64,000 nucleotides of DNA from Verrucomicrobiales bacterium (GCA_029212615.1 JARGPJ010000001.1:372001-436000); one strand, 5' to 3'. Shown: positions 28,301-37,026, counted from the stretch's first letter. The notes: generated by a model not told the origin, from the sequence alone. Made by a program: numbers and translations.

Positions 28301-28406
28301 AATACTTTCTCTCCAGAACAGAAAGCGGGCCATGACTGAATCACTGCTCTCCGAAACCGGCGATGCAAAACTCAGCGGATCAGAGCTCATGAGTCTCTTC
28401 GACTGA
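25368..28406 (+). CDS. SWI2/SNF2-family ATPase with N-terminal SWIM zinc finger
   Basis: 1012 residues. A SWIM finger (C70-x-C72, C82-x-H84 in NHCPCF ... ICAHAL) opens the protein. A middle region of about 450 residues is followed by the Snf2 helicase core: RPYQLEGFEWMQHL, Walker A DDMGLGKT, DEAQHIKNP, TGTPIENS, and in the second lobe IFSQFVEML, SLKAGGVGLNL and DRAHRIGQ. Such ATPases translocate on double-stranded DNA to displace proteins; the bacterial SWIM-SNF2 type (HepA-like) has no agreed role. It is monocistronic, with its stop six bases from that of hflC. Confidence 0.94.
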   Translation: MSNPVTLSRKFLAETGGWKEMKEARSIHAAGRVSEAKYENGLLEGFVRTGEKTLKVRLEIQTRIDVINHCPCFRTRRDGIICAHALAVGLEFLEPSEKAKPVTKESATPKEKAIPLSPDWPKFTETPEESADAASLYLVLAPNLADAWYKGRVTTGIEVEIEGRRQLLSSVPPATRLFLDSADAALIRVLQEISPATVPGMLPLSTDHLARIFSTIPGHRGVTLGKKTALRLSYLAYRPAIRRTKGLHFKVDWPGEIVPLISSRGVWAMTEADLIQPVAPGLESRWQAVMVGGLTVEPADFASAFPALQNHFETEEIEIIRPKAEVKLELEGSLNHLDADLSFIYGDKTIPAASNRPAVVEDHGKLRASDTLTESEAIRELEAAGFSRRGEEGRWVLKDKAAILQFLGHGYTTVQPSWQMKTGERFDHALSQVEPIETNLNFRSSGEDWFSMEVGFGTSSGESVPRQEIERLLQMGQSSKPLANGKIAVLNTNVAEHFGEIISDCEPEQMQGGVYRIDQSQAGYLRETAKDFAFQTTGAVPWQTSEEGIEFYDLSDDLSKTLRPYQLEGFEWMQHLAAQGMGGILADDMGLGKTLQTLSFLYSVGGTTLVICPSSLVFNWVAEAEKFTPELKAVAIEGPHRAKVLAENEDADIFVTSYALLRRDEKIWQSRDFDVVILDEAQHIKNPDAQVTKAAHRLKGTYRFALTGTPIENSVRDLWSISQYALPGYLGSRKDFAERFEKPLSSNQPDNSIRERLSRRLKPIILRRLKKEVAKDLPDKIEQIVYCDLKPKQKEVYEKLLRESKASILEADGGKQRMLALTALLRLRQTCCDLRLLGMQDIKDEDASVKAETLNELLDEAIEGGHRVLIFSQFVEMLQVLVPDLAAKKIDFCYLDGQTKNRGEVVKRFQERDVPVFLISLKAGGVGLNLTAADTVIHIDPWWNPAVEAQATDRAHRIGQSNVVTSYKLITRGTVEEKILSLQNRKRAMTESLLSETGDAKLSGSELMSLFD

Positions 28407-28411
28407 TAGAA

Positions 28412-29443
28412 CTATCGAGGCAGACCCGGGCCGCCGGGCACCTTTTTCGGCGTCGGCGCATCCGCAGAATTGCTCGGCTCAACAGGCTTCACCGACTTTA
28501 AATACTTGAAGAGGTCACTGTCAGTCGTCAGCACCACAGTGCTGTCACCCAGAACATCGCTGTAGAGCTCAAGCGTCCTCACAAACTCATAAAACTCAGC
28601 CGCTTCAGGCGACTGGTTGTATGCCTTAGCGTATATTTCAGTCGCAGTGGCATCCGCTTCACCCATCGTCACCTGAACGGTCTTGTAAGCCTCTGATTCG
28701 ATCTTTCTCAGATCTCGCTCCATGTCTCCGAGAATCTTGGCCGCTTCGCCGGCACCCTCGGAACGGAATCGTTCCGCGATCTGCTGACGCTCAGAAATCA
28801 TTCGATCATAAATACGCTCCTGCACACTTTGATTGTAATTGATGCGCTTGAATCGTGCATCGAGCAGCTCGATTCCAAATTCGCGCAACTTTGCCCTCGC
28901 CGTTTTGTAGATATCGCTCTCGAGAGCGCTGCGACCGCGACGGATTGGAATAAGCTTCCCGACGGAACCGGAAAGATCCGCTTCGACAAGATCTTCGTCG
29001 ACGGTTTCTTTGCGGTCTTTTGTCGTGCGAATCACCTCGATCAACTCATGTTTAGCGACAGCATTCCTCACTTCCGAGCCAAGAATATCATCAAGACGTG
29101 ACTGGGCGCTTCGTTCATCCCGGAGCTTTTCAAAATACCGTAGCGGGTCGGTAATCATCCAACGTGCATAGGTATCAACCATGATATAAGTCTTATCCTT
29201 GGTCGGCATTTCAGTCGCGCGGCCGTCCCACTCAAGAATTCGCTTATCGAACCGATTCACCTTCTGGAGGAACGGAATCTTAAATTTCAATCCCGGTTCC
29301 TTAACAGGATCACCTACCGGCTCACCAAATTGAGTGACAATGATCTGCTCTGTTTCAAGCACAGTATAAATGCCGCCGGAAGCGACCACAAAAACAGCCA
29401 AGGCAGCGAGAGCAACAAGGCATCCAAATCCAGTTTTCTTCAT
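28412..29443 (-). CDS. hflC: SPFH-domain membrane protein HflC
   Basis: 343 residues: short N-terminal membrane helix (about 7-27), then an SPFH/prohibitin domain (YTVLETEQIIVTQFGEP, EPGLKFKIPFLQKV, YIMVDTYARWMI) and a coiled-coil tail (ISERQQIAERFRSEG, EADATATEIYAKAYNQSPE). In the HflKC complex it encloses and modulates the FtsH protease at the inner membrane. The gene follows hflK by 21 bases. The C-terminus ends in a Pro-rich tail. Confidence 0.94.
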   Translation of the reverse strand: MKKTGFGCLVALAALAVFVVASGGIYTVLETEQIIVTQFGEPVGDPVKEPGLKFKIPFLQKVNRFDKRILEWDGRATEMPTKDKTYIMVDTYARWMITDPLRYFEKLRDERSAQSRLDDILGSEVRNAVAKHELIEVIRTTKDRKETVDEDLVEADLSGSVGKLIPIRRGRSALESDIYKTARAKLREFGIELLDARFKRINYNQSVQERIYDRMISERQQIAERFRSEGAGEAAKILGDMERDLRKIESEAYKTVQVTMGEADATATEIYAKAYNQSPEAAEFYEFVRTLELYSDVLGDSTVVLTTDSDLFKYLKSVKPVEPSNSADAPTPKKVPGGPGLPR

Positions 29444-29464
29444 GGGAAATTAGAGGGGGTAAAA

Positions 29465-30460
29465 TTATTTCGCGCGAGTCACTTCCGGAGTTGGCGTAAG
29501 TGGTAAAAAGGGAAGGACCTGGCTTGCGCCTTCATCCAAAATCACCTTTTTGCCCAGTCGCGGCATCACTTCCTCCATCGTCTCAAGATAGATGCGTCGA
29601 CGGGTAACCTCCGAAGCTTTCTGATATTCGGTGAAAAGCGCATTAAACCGCTCCGCATCACCTTCAGCCTCATTTATTCGCATCGTTGCGTAACCCTCCG
29701 CTTCGGAAATAGTTTTCTCCGCCTCACCGCGCGCACGCGGCACTGCCCGATTATACTCGCCATTCGCTACGTTGATCGATTTCTCTTTCTCCTGTTGAGC
29801 CTGATTCACTTCGTTGAAGGAAGCCTGGACCGGCTGAGGAGGATCGACGTCCTTCAACTGAATCTGATCAATTGTAAAACCCAATTCATAGAGGTCGACC
29901 AAAGCTTTGAGCTTCTCATTACATTCCGACTCGATCTCCTGTCGTCCGATCGTGATAACTTCATCAACGGTGCGATCTCCAACTACTTCACGCATCACCG
30001 CCTCACTTGCGGCGCGAAGAGTGGCGTCCGCATTCCTGACCTGAAAAAGATACTTTTCCGGTTCGGTGATACGATACTGGATGACCCACTCCACAAGCGC
30101 GGCGTTGAGATCACCTGTTACCATGTTTTTTTCAAGCTCCATTTCGGCAGGACTCGCCCACTGACTGGAATTTGAGTTGCCGGCGGTTCCAAAGCCAAAC
30201 TCCTGTTTCTGCTGACGACGAACCGGAACGGTAATGTGCTGATCAATTCCGAAAGGGAGTTTAAAATGCAAGCCCGGTTCAACCGTATCAATGTGTTTTC
30301 CAAATCGAAGGACGACTCCTGCCTCCTCCACTTGAACTGTGTAGAAGGAGCCGAGTGCTCCGATCACGAGGACAATCGCCGCGATCACTCCGAAAATGGC
30401 TTTCGGACTGAAAGACGGCGGTTTCAGTTCAACAATTTCGTTTCCAACCTGAATGCGCAT
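29465..30460 (-). CDS. hflK: SPFH-domain membrane protein HflK
   Basis: 331 residues from the ATG MRIQVGNEIV; a TTG 14 codons upstream is possible. One membrane helix (about 21-41) is followed by an SPFH domain (TVQVEEAGVVLRFGKH, VEPGLHFKLPFGI) and a coiled-coil region (ANGEYNRAVPRARGEAEKTI). It lacks the long Gly-rich cytoplasmic head of E. coli HflK. First gene of hflK-hflC. ftsH is not in the window. Confidence 0.92.
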   Translation of the reverse strand: MRIQVGNEIVELKPPSFSPKAIFGVIAAIVLVIGALGSFYTVQVEEAGVVLRFGKHIDTVEPGLHFKLPFGIDQHITVPVRRQQKQEFGFGTAGNSNSSQWASPAEMELEKNMVTGDLNAALVEWVIQYRITEPEKYLFQVRNADATLRAASEAVMREVVGDRTVDEVITIGRQEIESECNEKLKALVDLYELGFTIDQIQLKDVDPPQPVQASFNEVNQAQQEKEKSINVANGEYNRAVPRARGEAEKTISEAEGYATMRINEAEGDAERFNALFTEYQKASEVTRRRIYLETMEEVMPRLGKKVILDEGASQVLPFLPLTPTPEVTRAK

Positions 30461-30495
30461 ATTAAGTAGGGTAAACGGGTAATCGATACGATCCA

Positions 30496-30605
30496 GTGAC
30501 AATTCATGTCACCTTTTGGAATCTCTCTTAAAGATAAATTAACGGGCGCGAATCTTGCTCATCATTAAAAAAACCTTCATGCTCAATGAATCACCGATTC
30601 ACTGA
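30496..30605. promoter_or_regulatory. Spacer with two inverted repeats ahead of the pseudopilin cassette
   Basis: GTGACA-ATTCA-TGTCAC (30496-30512) is a perfect 6-bp dyad just upstream of hflK. A second, TCAATGAATC-ACC-GATTCACTGA (30583-30605), has 10-bp arms with one mismatch and ends 18 bases before the first cassette ATG, where it would form a leader hairpin or an operator. Both are in the divergent spacer. Confidence 0.45.
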
Positions 30606-30623
30606 GAGAAAACGAAGTCACTC

Positions 30624-31349
30624 ATGAAGACGAAAGAAAAGCATGCTCATTCGCCTCCTGCCCCGGAAAAGGGTCAGTTGCGAAATGGCTTTTCACTCGT
30701 AGAACTGCTCATCGTCATGGCAGTGGTTGGTCTTCTCCTCGCGCTTACCGCTCCCAACATGCTGGACCTGAGCCCCTCCCGGAAAGCAGCGGCGATCGAG
30801 TTGGCAGGCTTTCTTGAAAGAGCGAGATCGAAAGCTCTCTCCACAGAGGATGAAGTGTTCGTCGCCTTCGCCAATAAAAACCATCCTGTCGAGTCATTGC
30901 GTTTTCGCTCCTACGCCTATTTCACGAAGGAAATTGATTCTGATCCCGAAACCTCTCTGGCCACCCGCCCCCTGAGACAGATTTCGGAATGGCTTGAGCT
31001 TCCTCCGGGGATGGTCTTTGGAAACGCCTCACACTTCTCCGCTGAAGCTGAGTATCCCATTCGAACGATTCATGATCTGCCCTATCTCCGCGACTTTTCG
31101 GTTCAAAGTGACTCTGGCGGCGCCCGGACGGTCCAATTCCCTTATTTAGTTTTCGCACCTTCAGGTCAAGTGATCGTCCCCTCGTTTGCCAATGCTGACG
31201 GCCTCAATCTCGCTGTTCTGGAAGGAATGGTGAGTGCGAATGGACAAAATATTAAACCGTTCGGCGCTGAAAGTAAATCAGGAGCCGGCAAAGGGGAACT
31301 CCTTCAGATTTCCTATTACACCGGCAGGGCCAGCATATTGACCGACTAG
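30624..31349 (+). CDS. Verru_Chthon cassette protein D, GspH-like minor pseudopilin
   Basis: 241 residues. A 22-residue basic leader ends in Gly, followed by the prepilin helix FSLVELLIVMAVVGLLLALT; cleavage would fall between Gly22 and Phe23, and Glu at mature position 5 is present. The globular part (LEFLER-like LAGFLERARSKALSTEDEVFVAF) shows the helix-then-strand start of GspH/FimT. It would be processed by PilD and inserted into a pseudopilus. First gene of a tightly packed run; two bases separate it from the next. Cassette naming is from memory of the TIGRFAM families. Confidence 0.88.
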   Translation: MKTKEKHAHSPPAPEKGQLRNGFSLVELLIVMAVVGLLLALTAPNMLDLSPSRKAAAIELAGFLERARSKALSTEDEVFVAFANKNHPVESLRFRSYAYFTKEIDSDPETSLATRPLRQISEWLELPPGMVFGNASHFSAEAEYPIRTIHDLPYLRDFSVQSDSGGARTVQFPYLVFAPSGQVIVPSFANADGLNLAVLEGMVSANGQNIKPFGAESKSGAGKGELLQISYYTGRASILTD

Positions 31350-31351
31350 CG

Positions 31352-31882
31352 ATGAACATACTTCCGACCAGAGATCGCAGACCATTCCAGCACGGCTTCA
31401 GCCTTGCGGAGGTCACGATTTCAATCGGGATTGTTTCAGCGATCCTCCTTCCCATCATTGGCCTTCTTGCGACAGGCACCCAACTCGCCACCGTCTCTCA
31501 GGACCAGCAAACTTCATCCCGTATTGCAGACCTTGTCTCCGAAAGCATTAAAGCGGAAGGCGGGATCCACCTCATCCTACTGGGAGAACATTCCAGCGGC
31601 TTCCCGCTCGACAGCAGCGGACAGGAAACCCTCCTGACATTTTCTACCGATGGGGAATTTTTAAGGGAAGTCACCCCTTCAGATTACTCATCCGGTGTTC
31701 AAGATGATGAAAAGGCGGCCTACCTGGTGAGCGCATCCCTGACTCCTGTTATTCCCGTGAGCGGTTCGATACCCAGATCAGTACCCATCTTGCAAGTCGA
31801 AATAGAAGTGCAACATCCCGCCGTCACAGCCGAAGATGATCGAACCGGGCAGCGCTTCACTTCACGTGTTGTTGCTCCATGA
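31352..31882 (+). CDS. Verru_Chthon cassette protein B, GspI-like minor pseudopilin
   Basis: 176 residues. Leader of 15 residues ending HG, then the prepilin helix FSLAEVTISIGIVSAILLP with Glu5. The small size and the short globular domain match GspI/PilV-like minor pseudopilins. Its TGA overlaps the ATG of the next gene (ATGA), so expression is coupled. In type II secretion, GspI nucleates the tip complex with GspJ and GspK. Confidence 0.87.
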   Translation: MNILPTRDRRPFQHGFSLAEVTISIGIVSAILLPIIGLLATGTQLATVSQDQQTSSRIADLVSESIKAEGGIHLILLGEHSSGFPLDSSGQETLLTFSTDGEFLREVTPSDYSSGVQDDEKAAYLVSASLTPVIPVSGSIPRSVPILQVEIEVQHPAVTAEDDRTGQRFTSRVVAP

Positions 31883-33099
31883 AAACATCGCGGACCATCT
31901 TCAATTCGGGCGCCACCCTCATTGAGTTGATCACCGCAATGTCCATCCTCCTCGTCATTCTGTTGATGTTGAGCACCGCTCTGGACGCCTCTCTCGGCCA
32001 ATTTCGCCAGAGCACGGACCGCACCGCGAAACGAACTTCAGCCAGAGCTGCCCTGCAATGGCTGGAACGGGATTTGGAGACAGTGCTCCTTCCCCGACCG
32101 GCCCGACTCTCACCACTCCCCGATTCAGCAACAACAGCGCAACGGGAATTCTTTGAAAGCCGCCTTTTCTATCCAACCGAAATCAATCGATCTCAACACT
32201 CCGGTGACAAGCAAAGCCTGCCCAACGCTTCAGACAAATTTGACCGCCTCTGTTTTGTCTCCCAGATCCCGGGGACTCCACAGCTGGACCCTGCCTTGAA
32301 CTCCAATACACGTCGTGCAGACCCGGCCCCGTCCATCGTCGGCTACTATGTGGCCTACACTCGCAATTCACCGTTAAAAGGAGACACCCTTGCAAGCATG
32401 AAACTCTTCCGGCATTTCAGACCCGGAAGCTCAGTGAGTGGGCAGCGATACGCCAACGAATTCCTTTCCTACTGCGCTACAGAAATCAACAGCCGCAGCG
32501 AACTCGGCCAACCCCTCTCAGCTCCCAATTCTGCCGCCGTTCGAAAAGGACTCTTTTCCAATACGGAACTCCCTTCACTTCTCGGCATGAGGCTGCCCAA
32601 CGATCCTTCAGCCTCCCCGGAAGAAAGCGATGCCGCGTGGCCGGTATTTCCTCTTACCAACTACCTTACCGAACCGCCACCGGCCCTGAACCCAAACCGG
32701 GGTAACCTCAACGATTGGGAGAATCCGGATCATTCTGTCCACCATACTGTTTTTCCGGATGAATCGCTCTGCCGAAATGTCGTTCGTTTCGAAGTCAGGC
32801 CGGAACGACGCGTTGAAACCTCCCCCGGCGTATTCGAGACACTTGAAGCCTCTGAAATCAATACCCATCTCGGCCTGAGCAACGGAGATGAATGGCCTTG
32901 TCTCGTCGTCCCCGACTATCTCTATATCACGGTCGGAGTCATCAATGAAGCAACTGCCCGAACCCTCACTCGATACGAAGACTGGCTTGTTGACTGGAAG
33001 ATCACCGACCCTTCTGATTGGTCCGAAACCCGGACAAAAATCGAGCGAAGCCTTCAGACGTTTCAGCTCAAAGTCAAACTGAGGAGGGCCGCGACATGA
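31879..33099 (+). CDS. Verru_Chthon cassette protein C, GspJ-like minor pseudopilin
   Basis: 406 residues, about twice the size of ordinary GspJ. Leader of 11 residues ending SG, then ATLIELITAMSILLVILLML with Glu at position 5. The mature part begins like GspJ (TAKRTSARAALQWLERDLE) and continues with a large, probably extracytoplasmic domain rich in Pro and Ser. Overlaps the preceding and following genes by four bases each. Confidence 0.87.
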   Translation: MKTSRTIFNSGATLIELITAMSILLVILLMLSTALDASLGQFRQSTDRTAKRTSARAALQWLERDLETVLLPRPARLSPLPDSATTAQREFFESRLFYPTEINRSQHSGDKQSLPNASDKFDRLCFVSQIPGTPQLDPALNSNTRRADPAPSIVGYYVAYTRNSPLKGDTLASMKLFRHFRPGSSVSGQRYANEFLSYCATEINSRSELGQPLSAPNSAAVRKGLFSNTELPSLLGMRLPNDPSASPEESDAAWPVFPLTNYLTEPPPALNPNRGNLNDWENPDHSVHHTVFPDESLCRNVVRFEVRPERRVETSPGVFETLEASEINTHLGLSNGDEWPCLVVPDYLYITVGVINEATARTLTRYEDWLVDWKITDPSDWSETRTKIERSLQTFQLKVKLRRAAT

Positions 33100-36000
33100 A
33101 GCCTGACACAATCCAAAGTTCGAAAGCAGGAGCAGCCCTCATCACCACTTTGATTCTCGTCTCGGCCATAGCGCTCATTGTTGTCAGCCTCTTTGCTGTC
33201 AACCGCCAGGAAATCGAGTCCACCGGATCGAACCTCGCAAAAACACGCGCTAAACTTGCAGAATCAGCTGCTTTCGAAGACGCGTCCAGCCTCCTGCGCA
33301 GCTTCACTGAAACCGACAATTATCTCATCACGGCGACCACTGAGGGAAGCGGCAGCGATCTAACCCGGTACTACTATGTATCAACTCCCCAATCTGATTC
33401 GTTGATCCATACCCCTCTCTTCGTCGGCGGCAAAACGGAGAACACTTCCATGCCGAATCTGGACACAAAGGAAACATCCCGGTTGGCATCCAGCCCGGTC
33501 GGCCCGCCACCGCTTCAATTTTCCAGTCGGGAAGCCGAAGGCAGGATCGAACTTCCTCCCCTCACCCACCTTGCCGCCAATGGAGAAACATTTCCGGAAA
33601 ACAGGTTTCCGACCACGGGCTTCATCGAACTCGATCAAGCTGCCAGCCCATCACTCGATCCGCGCAACAGGAACCCCGGGGCACGCTACACCTACTGGAT
33701 CGAAGACCTTGAGGGCTACCCAAACCTCGATGCCATTATATCGCGAACCGATCACCACCTCACCGACGAGGGAACCCCTTACCCCGACTTCTTCCGGGGA
33801 GGCTACCCGGAAGACGACTCTCGAACCGATCTCTCGTCCAGCGGCGACGAGGGCCTCCGTCTATGTTCTGCGGAGAACTCCTCCGTCTTCTACCAGTTTC
33901 CTAAAGCCTACCGTGGACAGAAACGAGCCGGACAAATCGCCCCGGGTCTCAGCGCCTCCGACTTTTCACCCCTACCCTGGTCCACCCCTACGCTTGGTTT
34001 TAATGACCATCCCTACGCAAGAATCAAAGAGTTGGCGAATCACCCGATCCACCACCTGCCACTCCTGCCCGGGAAAACCGCACCTGAGGTGAACCGGTTT
34101 TCATCGGGACTCTCCCCATGGCTCCAACGCCCCATGATTCCCTATGGGCACGGCTACTCCGATGAAGGGCTCCCACGTTTCAACATCAACGAACTCGTTG
34201 CGACCAGCGACATGTCGTTGGCGACCATCATCGAGCGGAACCTCCCCAACTTCGAGAATCGCAGGGGTGGCTTTCCGGAAAACCCGGTCAATCCAGCGAC
34301 CGGCGATTACACTGCCACCATTGCCGCGAGCCTCATCGACTACGCGGATAAGGATGACCTCCCTTCGACGCCGGACAATACCATTAACACGACAGGACAA
34401 GTCTTCCGAGGTGTCGATAGCTACTGTCCAGTGAATGAGTTCTTCATCAAGTTCGAGTATCATGGATACCAACACTCGGGAAGCAACTATACCCTTATCT
34501 TCAGAGGTGAAGTATTCGCCGAATTCTGGAACACCTTCAATGTTACCGCAAAAATGAACGAAGTAGGCGTCGACTTTCAGTTTCTGGATGACCCTCAGTT
34601 CACCTGCTTCACGTCGGCCTGGATTCTGGAACCCTCAGCGATCACCAAGAACGAACCCCTCGATCTGCCAGTCCCATCAATCAGCGTCGCCCCCAACGAG
34701 ATCAAAGTAGTCAGTTTCGGCGAAATCGAATGGAGAGTCTCCGTGAGCGATACAGGAGGACTGCCTGTTGCATTTCCTGTTGTCGAAGACTTCAAAGCAC
34801 AAGCGTCCGCTGGAAATGTTAATCCACGCGCGACATACACACTCAAACTTGCGAACATCACCGCTGACTCAAGCGGGAGGAGTCCCGCAGGTTTTGATGA
34901 TGCGCACGGATTCTTCTTCTATCAGGAAAGCAGACTGGCTCAAAACGATCCAGTCATGAGAGTCGGCGGCTCCGTCCCAAGGCACAAAGCGCACGGGTCA
35001 GGCACCAGTGCCCCCGGCAGCAGTGAACATGGGATCCAGGGGACTACCCTGGGCGATCCATGGATGAATTATTACACCACTTCCACGGTCGATAACTACC
35101 GGTTCCGGGGATCCGAGTACAGAAACCACGCATCCCCCGGCTCGAGAAATCTCTCGCAATCTGCCGTGCCCTCCAGCCGCGAAGATTGTTTCAGCGATCA
35201 GGCACGAATCCGCGACTGGCCGGACCGGGGTTACGAAAATCCAATCGGAATCAGCCCGTCTTCTGACTCCGTCCTACCTGACGACCCTTCCTTTATCCTA
35301 CCGACCGACCCGCGGCGCGCCCCGTGGAGGATCTCCAATGAGGGACGGTTTTTCTCGATCACCGAACTGGGGAATATTCACGACCCCGTGATGTGGGTTT
35401 ATGGAGACGACACTGCGACGACAGTTCTCGGAGGTCAAAACTACCGGGACCCGATTGATCGAAGTATCCTCAACCCCTACCTCGTCAGTCTACCTTCCAA
35501 TGCGAAAGCCAACCCCAGATATGGAGGAGGAAACACTTTGCGCATAGGAAGGCCGGAGCATGAGAAATTCGACCAGCCCGGAATGCGCGCAAGCCAACTC
35601 CTCGACCTCTTCCACGCCGCATCGAACGGCTCCAATCTCTCCACCGTCTCCTCAAGTGAGATCGATCTTCTCTACGAGAATTTTTCCCCCGCCGATCACC
35701 GGGATCCGCCCACGGCCGGGGATGAGAATAAGGCACAACGTGAACCTTTCCTTTCCCTATATGACCCCGAGAGGCATGCCCTCGGAGATCTGGAATCACA
35801 ATGGGGGAAACTGAATATAAACACAGCCCCCACCTTATTCGAAATTGAGGCGCTGCTAAGAGGGCCTCTCGTGTCCTCAGATTTAGTCGTTGAGGCGGGA
35901 ACGGAAGATCACCCGATCAGCCCGGACTACAGTGACGAAGGAACCCTGGGCGAACTCACTAAGAGCCTCGATCGCGAAGCGATTCCGCTTATCGCACTGG

Positions 36001-36320
36001 GACTCTACGAGGCGAGACCATTTTACAACCCGTCACATCTCGCCCGGGTCCTCTCAGAATTGATCAAACAACACGACGCGCTTCCTCATCACCACAACGA
36101 TGCCGAAGCAGAGGAAACTTTCGCGCGCATCTTCAATACGACCTCCTTCAACAGTCGTCACTTTCGCATCTACACATACGCTGAAACCTATCAAACCACG
36201 ACAGGTGCCATTCTCTCGCGCGACAGCAAAGCATACGAAGTCTTTATCGAACCGGAACGCGATGAGAATGGCGACATCGTATCAAACACGCTTCGCCTCC
36301 TTAAAGTGTCCAACCCCTGA
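33096..36320 (+). CDS. Verru_Chthon cassette protein A, giant GspK-like minor pseudopilin
   Basis: 1074 residues. The ATG at 33096 has an AGGAGG site 7 bases upstream and overlaps the previous stop. Leader of 12 residues (MKPDTIQSSKAG) then AALITTLILVSAIALIVVSL; Thr sits at mature position 5 where the other pseudopilins have Glu, a hallmark of GspK, the tip subunit. Like GspK it has an NxNTA block late in the chain (W903-G-K-L-N-I-N-T-A) and an early YWIEDLEGYPNLDA segment. A very large inserted region (about 250-880) is unlike any enterobacterial GspK and probably forms the exposed head. It has no transmembrane segment besides the prepilin helix. Confidence 0.88.
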   Translation: MKPDTIQSSKAGAALITTLILVSAIALIVVSLFAVNRQEIESTGSNLAKTRAKLAESAAFEDASSLLRSFTETDNYLITATTEGSGSDLTRYYYVSTPQSDSLIHTPLFVGGKTENTSMPNLDTKETSRLASSPVGPPPLQFSSREAEGRIELPPLTHLAANGETFPENRFPTTGFIELDQAASPSLDPRNRNPGARYTYWIEDLEGYPNLDAIISRTDHHLTDEGTPYPDFFRGGYPEDDSRTDLSSSGDEGLRLCSAENSSVFYQFPKAYRGQKRAGQIAPGLSASDFSPLPWSTPTLGFNDHPYARIKELANHPIHHLPLLPGKTAPEVNRFSSGLSPWLQRPMIPYGHGYSDEGLPRFNINELVATSDMSLATIIERNLPNFENRRGGFPENPVNPATGDYTATIAASLIDYADKDDLPSTPDNTINTTGQVFRGVDSYCPVNEFFIKFEYHGYQHSGSNYTLIFRGEVFAEFWNTFNVTAKMNEVGVDFQFLDDPQFTCFTSAWILEPSAITKNEPLDLPVPSISVAPNEIKVVSFGEIEWRVSVSDTGGLPVAFPVVEDFKAQASAGNVNPRATYTLKLANITADSSGRSPAGFDDAHGFFFYQESRLAQNDPVMRVGGSVPRHKAHGSGTSAPGSSEHGIQGTTLGDPWMNYYTTSTVDNYRFRGSEYRNHASPGSRNLSQSAVPSSREDCFSDQARIRDWPDRGYENPIGISPSSDSVLPDDPSFILPTDPRRAPWRISNEGRFFSITELGNIHDPVMWVYGDDTATTVLGGQNYRDPIDRSILNPYLVSLPSNAKANPRYGGGNTLRIGRPEHEKFDQPGMRASQLLDLFHAASNGSNLSTVSSSEIDLLYENFSPADHRDPPTAGDENKAQREPFLSLYDPERHALGDLESQWGKLNINTAPTLFEIEALLRGPLVSSDLVVEAGTEDHPISPDYSDEGTLGELTKSLDREAIPLIALGLYEARPFYNPSHLARVLSELIKQHDALPHHHNDAEAEETFARIFNTTSFNSRHFRIYTYAETYQTTTGAILSRDSKAYEVFIEPERDENGDIVSNTLRLLKVSNP

Positions 36321-36324
36321 GAAC

Positions 36325-37026
36325 ATGATTCGTCTGCTAACCGCTCTCGCTCTTCCCGGAATTTCGGCACTTCCTACTCTTTCTGCCCAGGAAGACTTCA
36401 CGGACCAGGCCGGAATACTTCAAGTCATGAACCTGGTCTCCTTAAAAACACCAACCTACATGTCGCTTGATGCTTTCAAGTTTAACCGGGGAGAACCTGT
36501 CGAAATAGGTTCGGGCTCAGGGAGCCTCGCCCTGCGACCCGGTGAGCTGACTTTCTCAATTGCAAACCCCGGGGCGAAGCCGGCGACCGCCACTCTCCCC
36601 ATCAACATCGAGAACGGAAAGTCAGTCGTCGTCATTTGCTATGACGAAGTGAAGTCGTTCAAAGACGGGAGCGAAGAAGCCAGGCTTCGCTTCAGTGTCC
36701 TGACTGAAGCACCTCCAACAACGGTGCCCGAGCTCACTCTGGTATCTCTCATGACAGAGGAAAGTATTTCTCTCTCGATCGAAGGCCGGCCCTACCGGGT
36801 AAAACCGAAATCTCCCGTCGATATCGACATCGCCGACAAAGAAACTGTCGCCATTAAATCGGGAAAGAAAACGTTAATCGATTTTGAATCGGAACGTCCC
36901 GGCCACTACATTGTCTTCCTCTTTCAAGACCCCGAAGCAGGCGAACCCTCCGCTTCACTCGTTCACAACGAAACGCTTGAATATCATCCTCCACGGGAAG
37001 AGGACGACGAAGATCCTGATCAGTGA
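36325..37026 (+). CDS. Secreted protein of two tandem copies of one small domain, linked to the cassette
   Basis: 233 residues. The ATG at 36325 follows the cassette A stop by four bases and opens a signal peptide (MIRLLTALALPGISALPTLSA). The rest divides into two repeats of about 95 residues, each beginning with LVSLxT-x4-SL, then PV-(E/D)-I, a beta-rich stretch, and a strand rich in V/I/L; the second copy starts near TLVSLMTEESISL. It ends in an acidic tail (EEDDEDPDQ). No family is recognised. Position and spacing put it in the cassette operon, so it may be a substrate or a periplasmic partner of the pseudopilus. Its 3' end overlaps convergent folP by seven bases. Confidence 0.75.
   Translation: MIRLLTALALPGISALPTLSAQEDFTDQAGILQVMNLVSLKTPTYMSLDAFKFNRGEPVEIGSGSGSLALRPGELTFSIANPGAKPATATLPINIENGKSVVVICYDEVKSFKDGSEEARLRFSVLTEAPPTTVPELTLVSLMTEESISLSIEGRPYRVKPKSPVDIDIADKETVAIKSGKKTLIDFESERPGHYIVFLFQDPEAGEPSASLVHNETLEYHPPREEDDEDPDQ

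Noticed and set aside
36100-36324. N-terminal extension of the tandem-domain protein
   Set aside because: It would overlap cassette A by over 200 bases and hide the signal peptide that starts at 36325.
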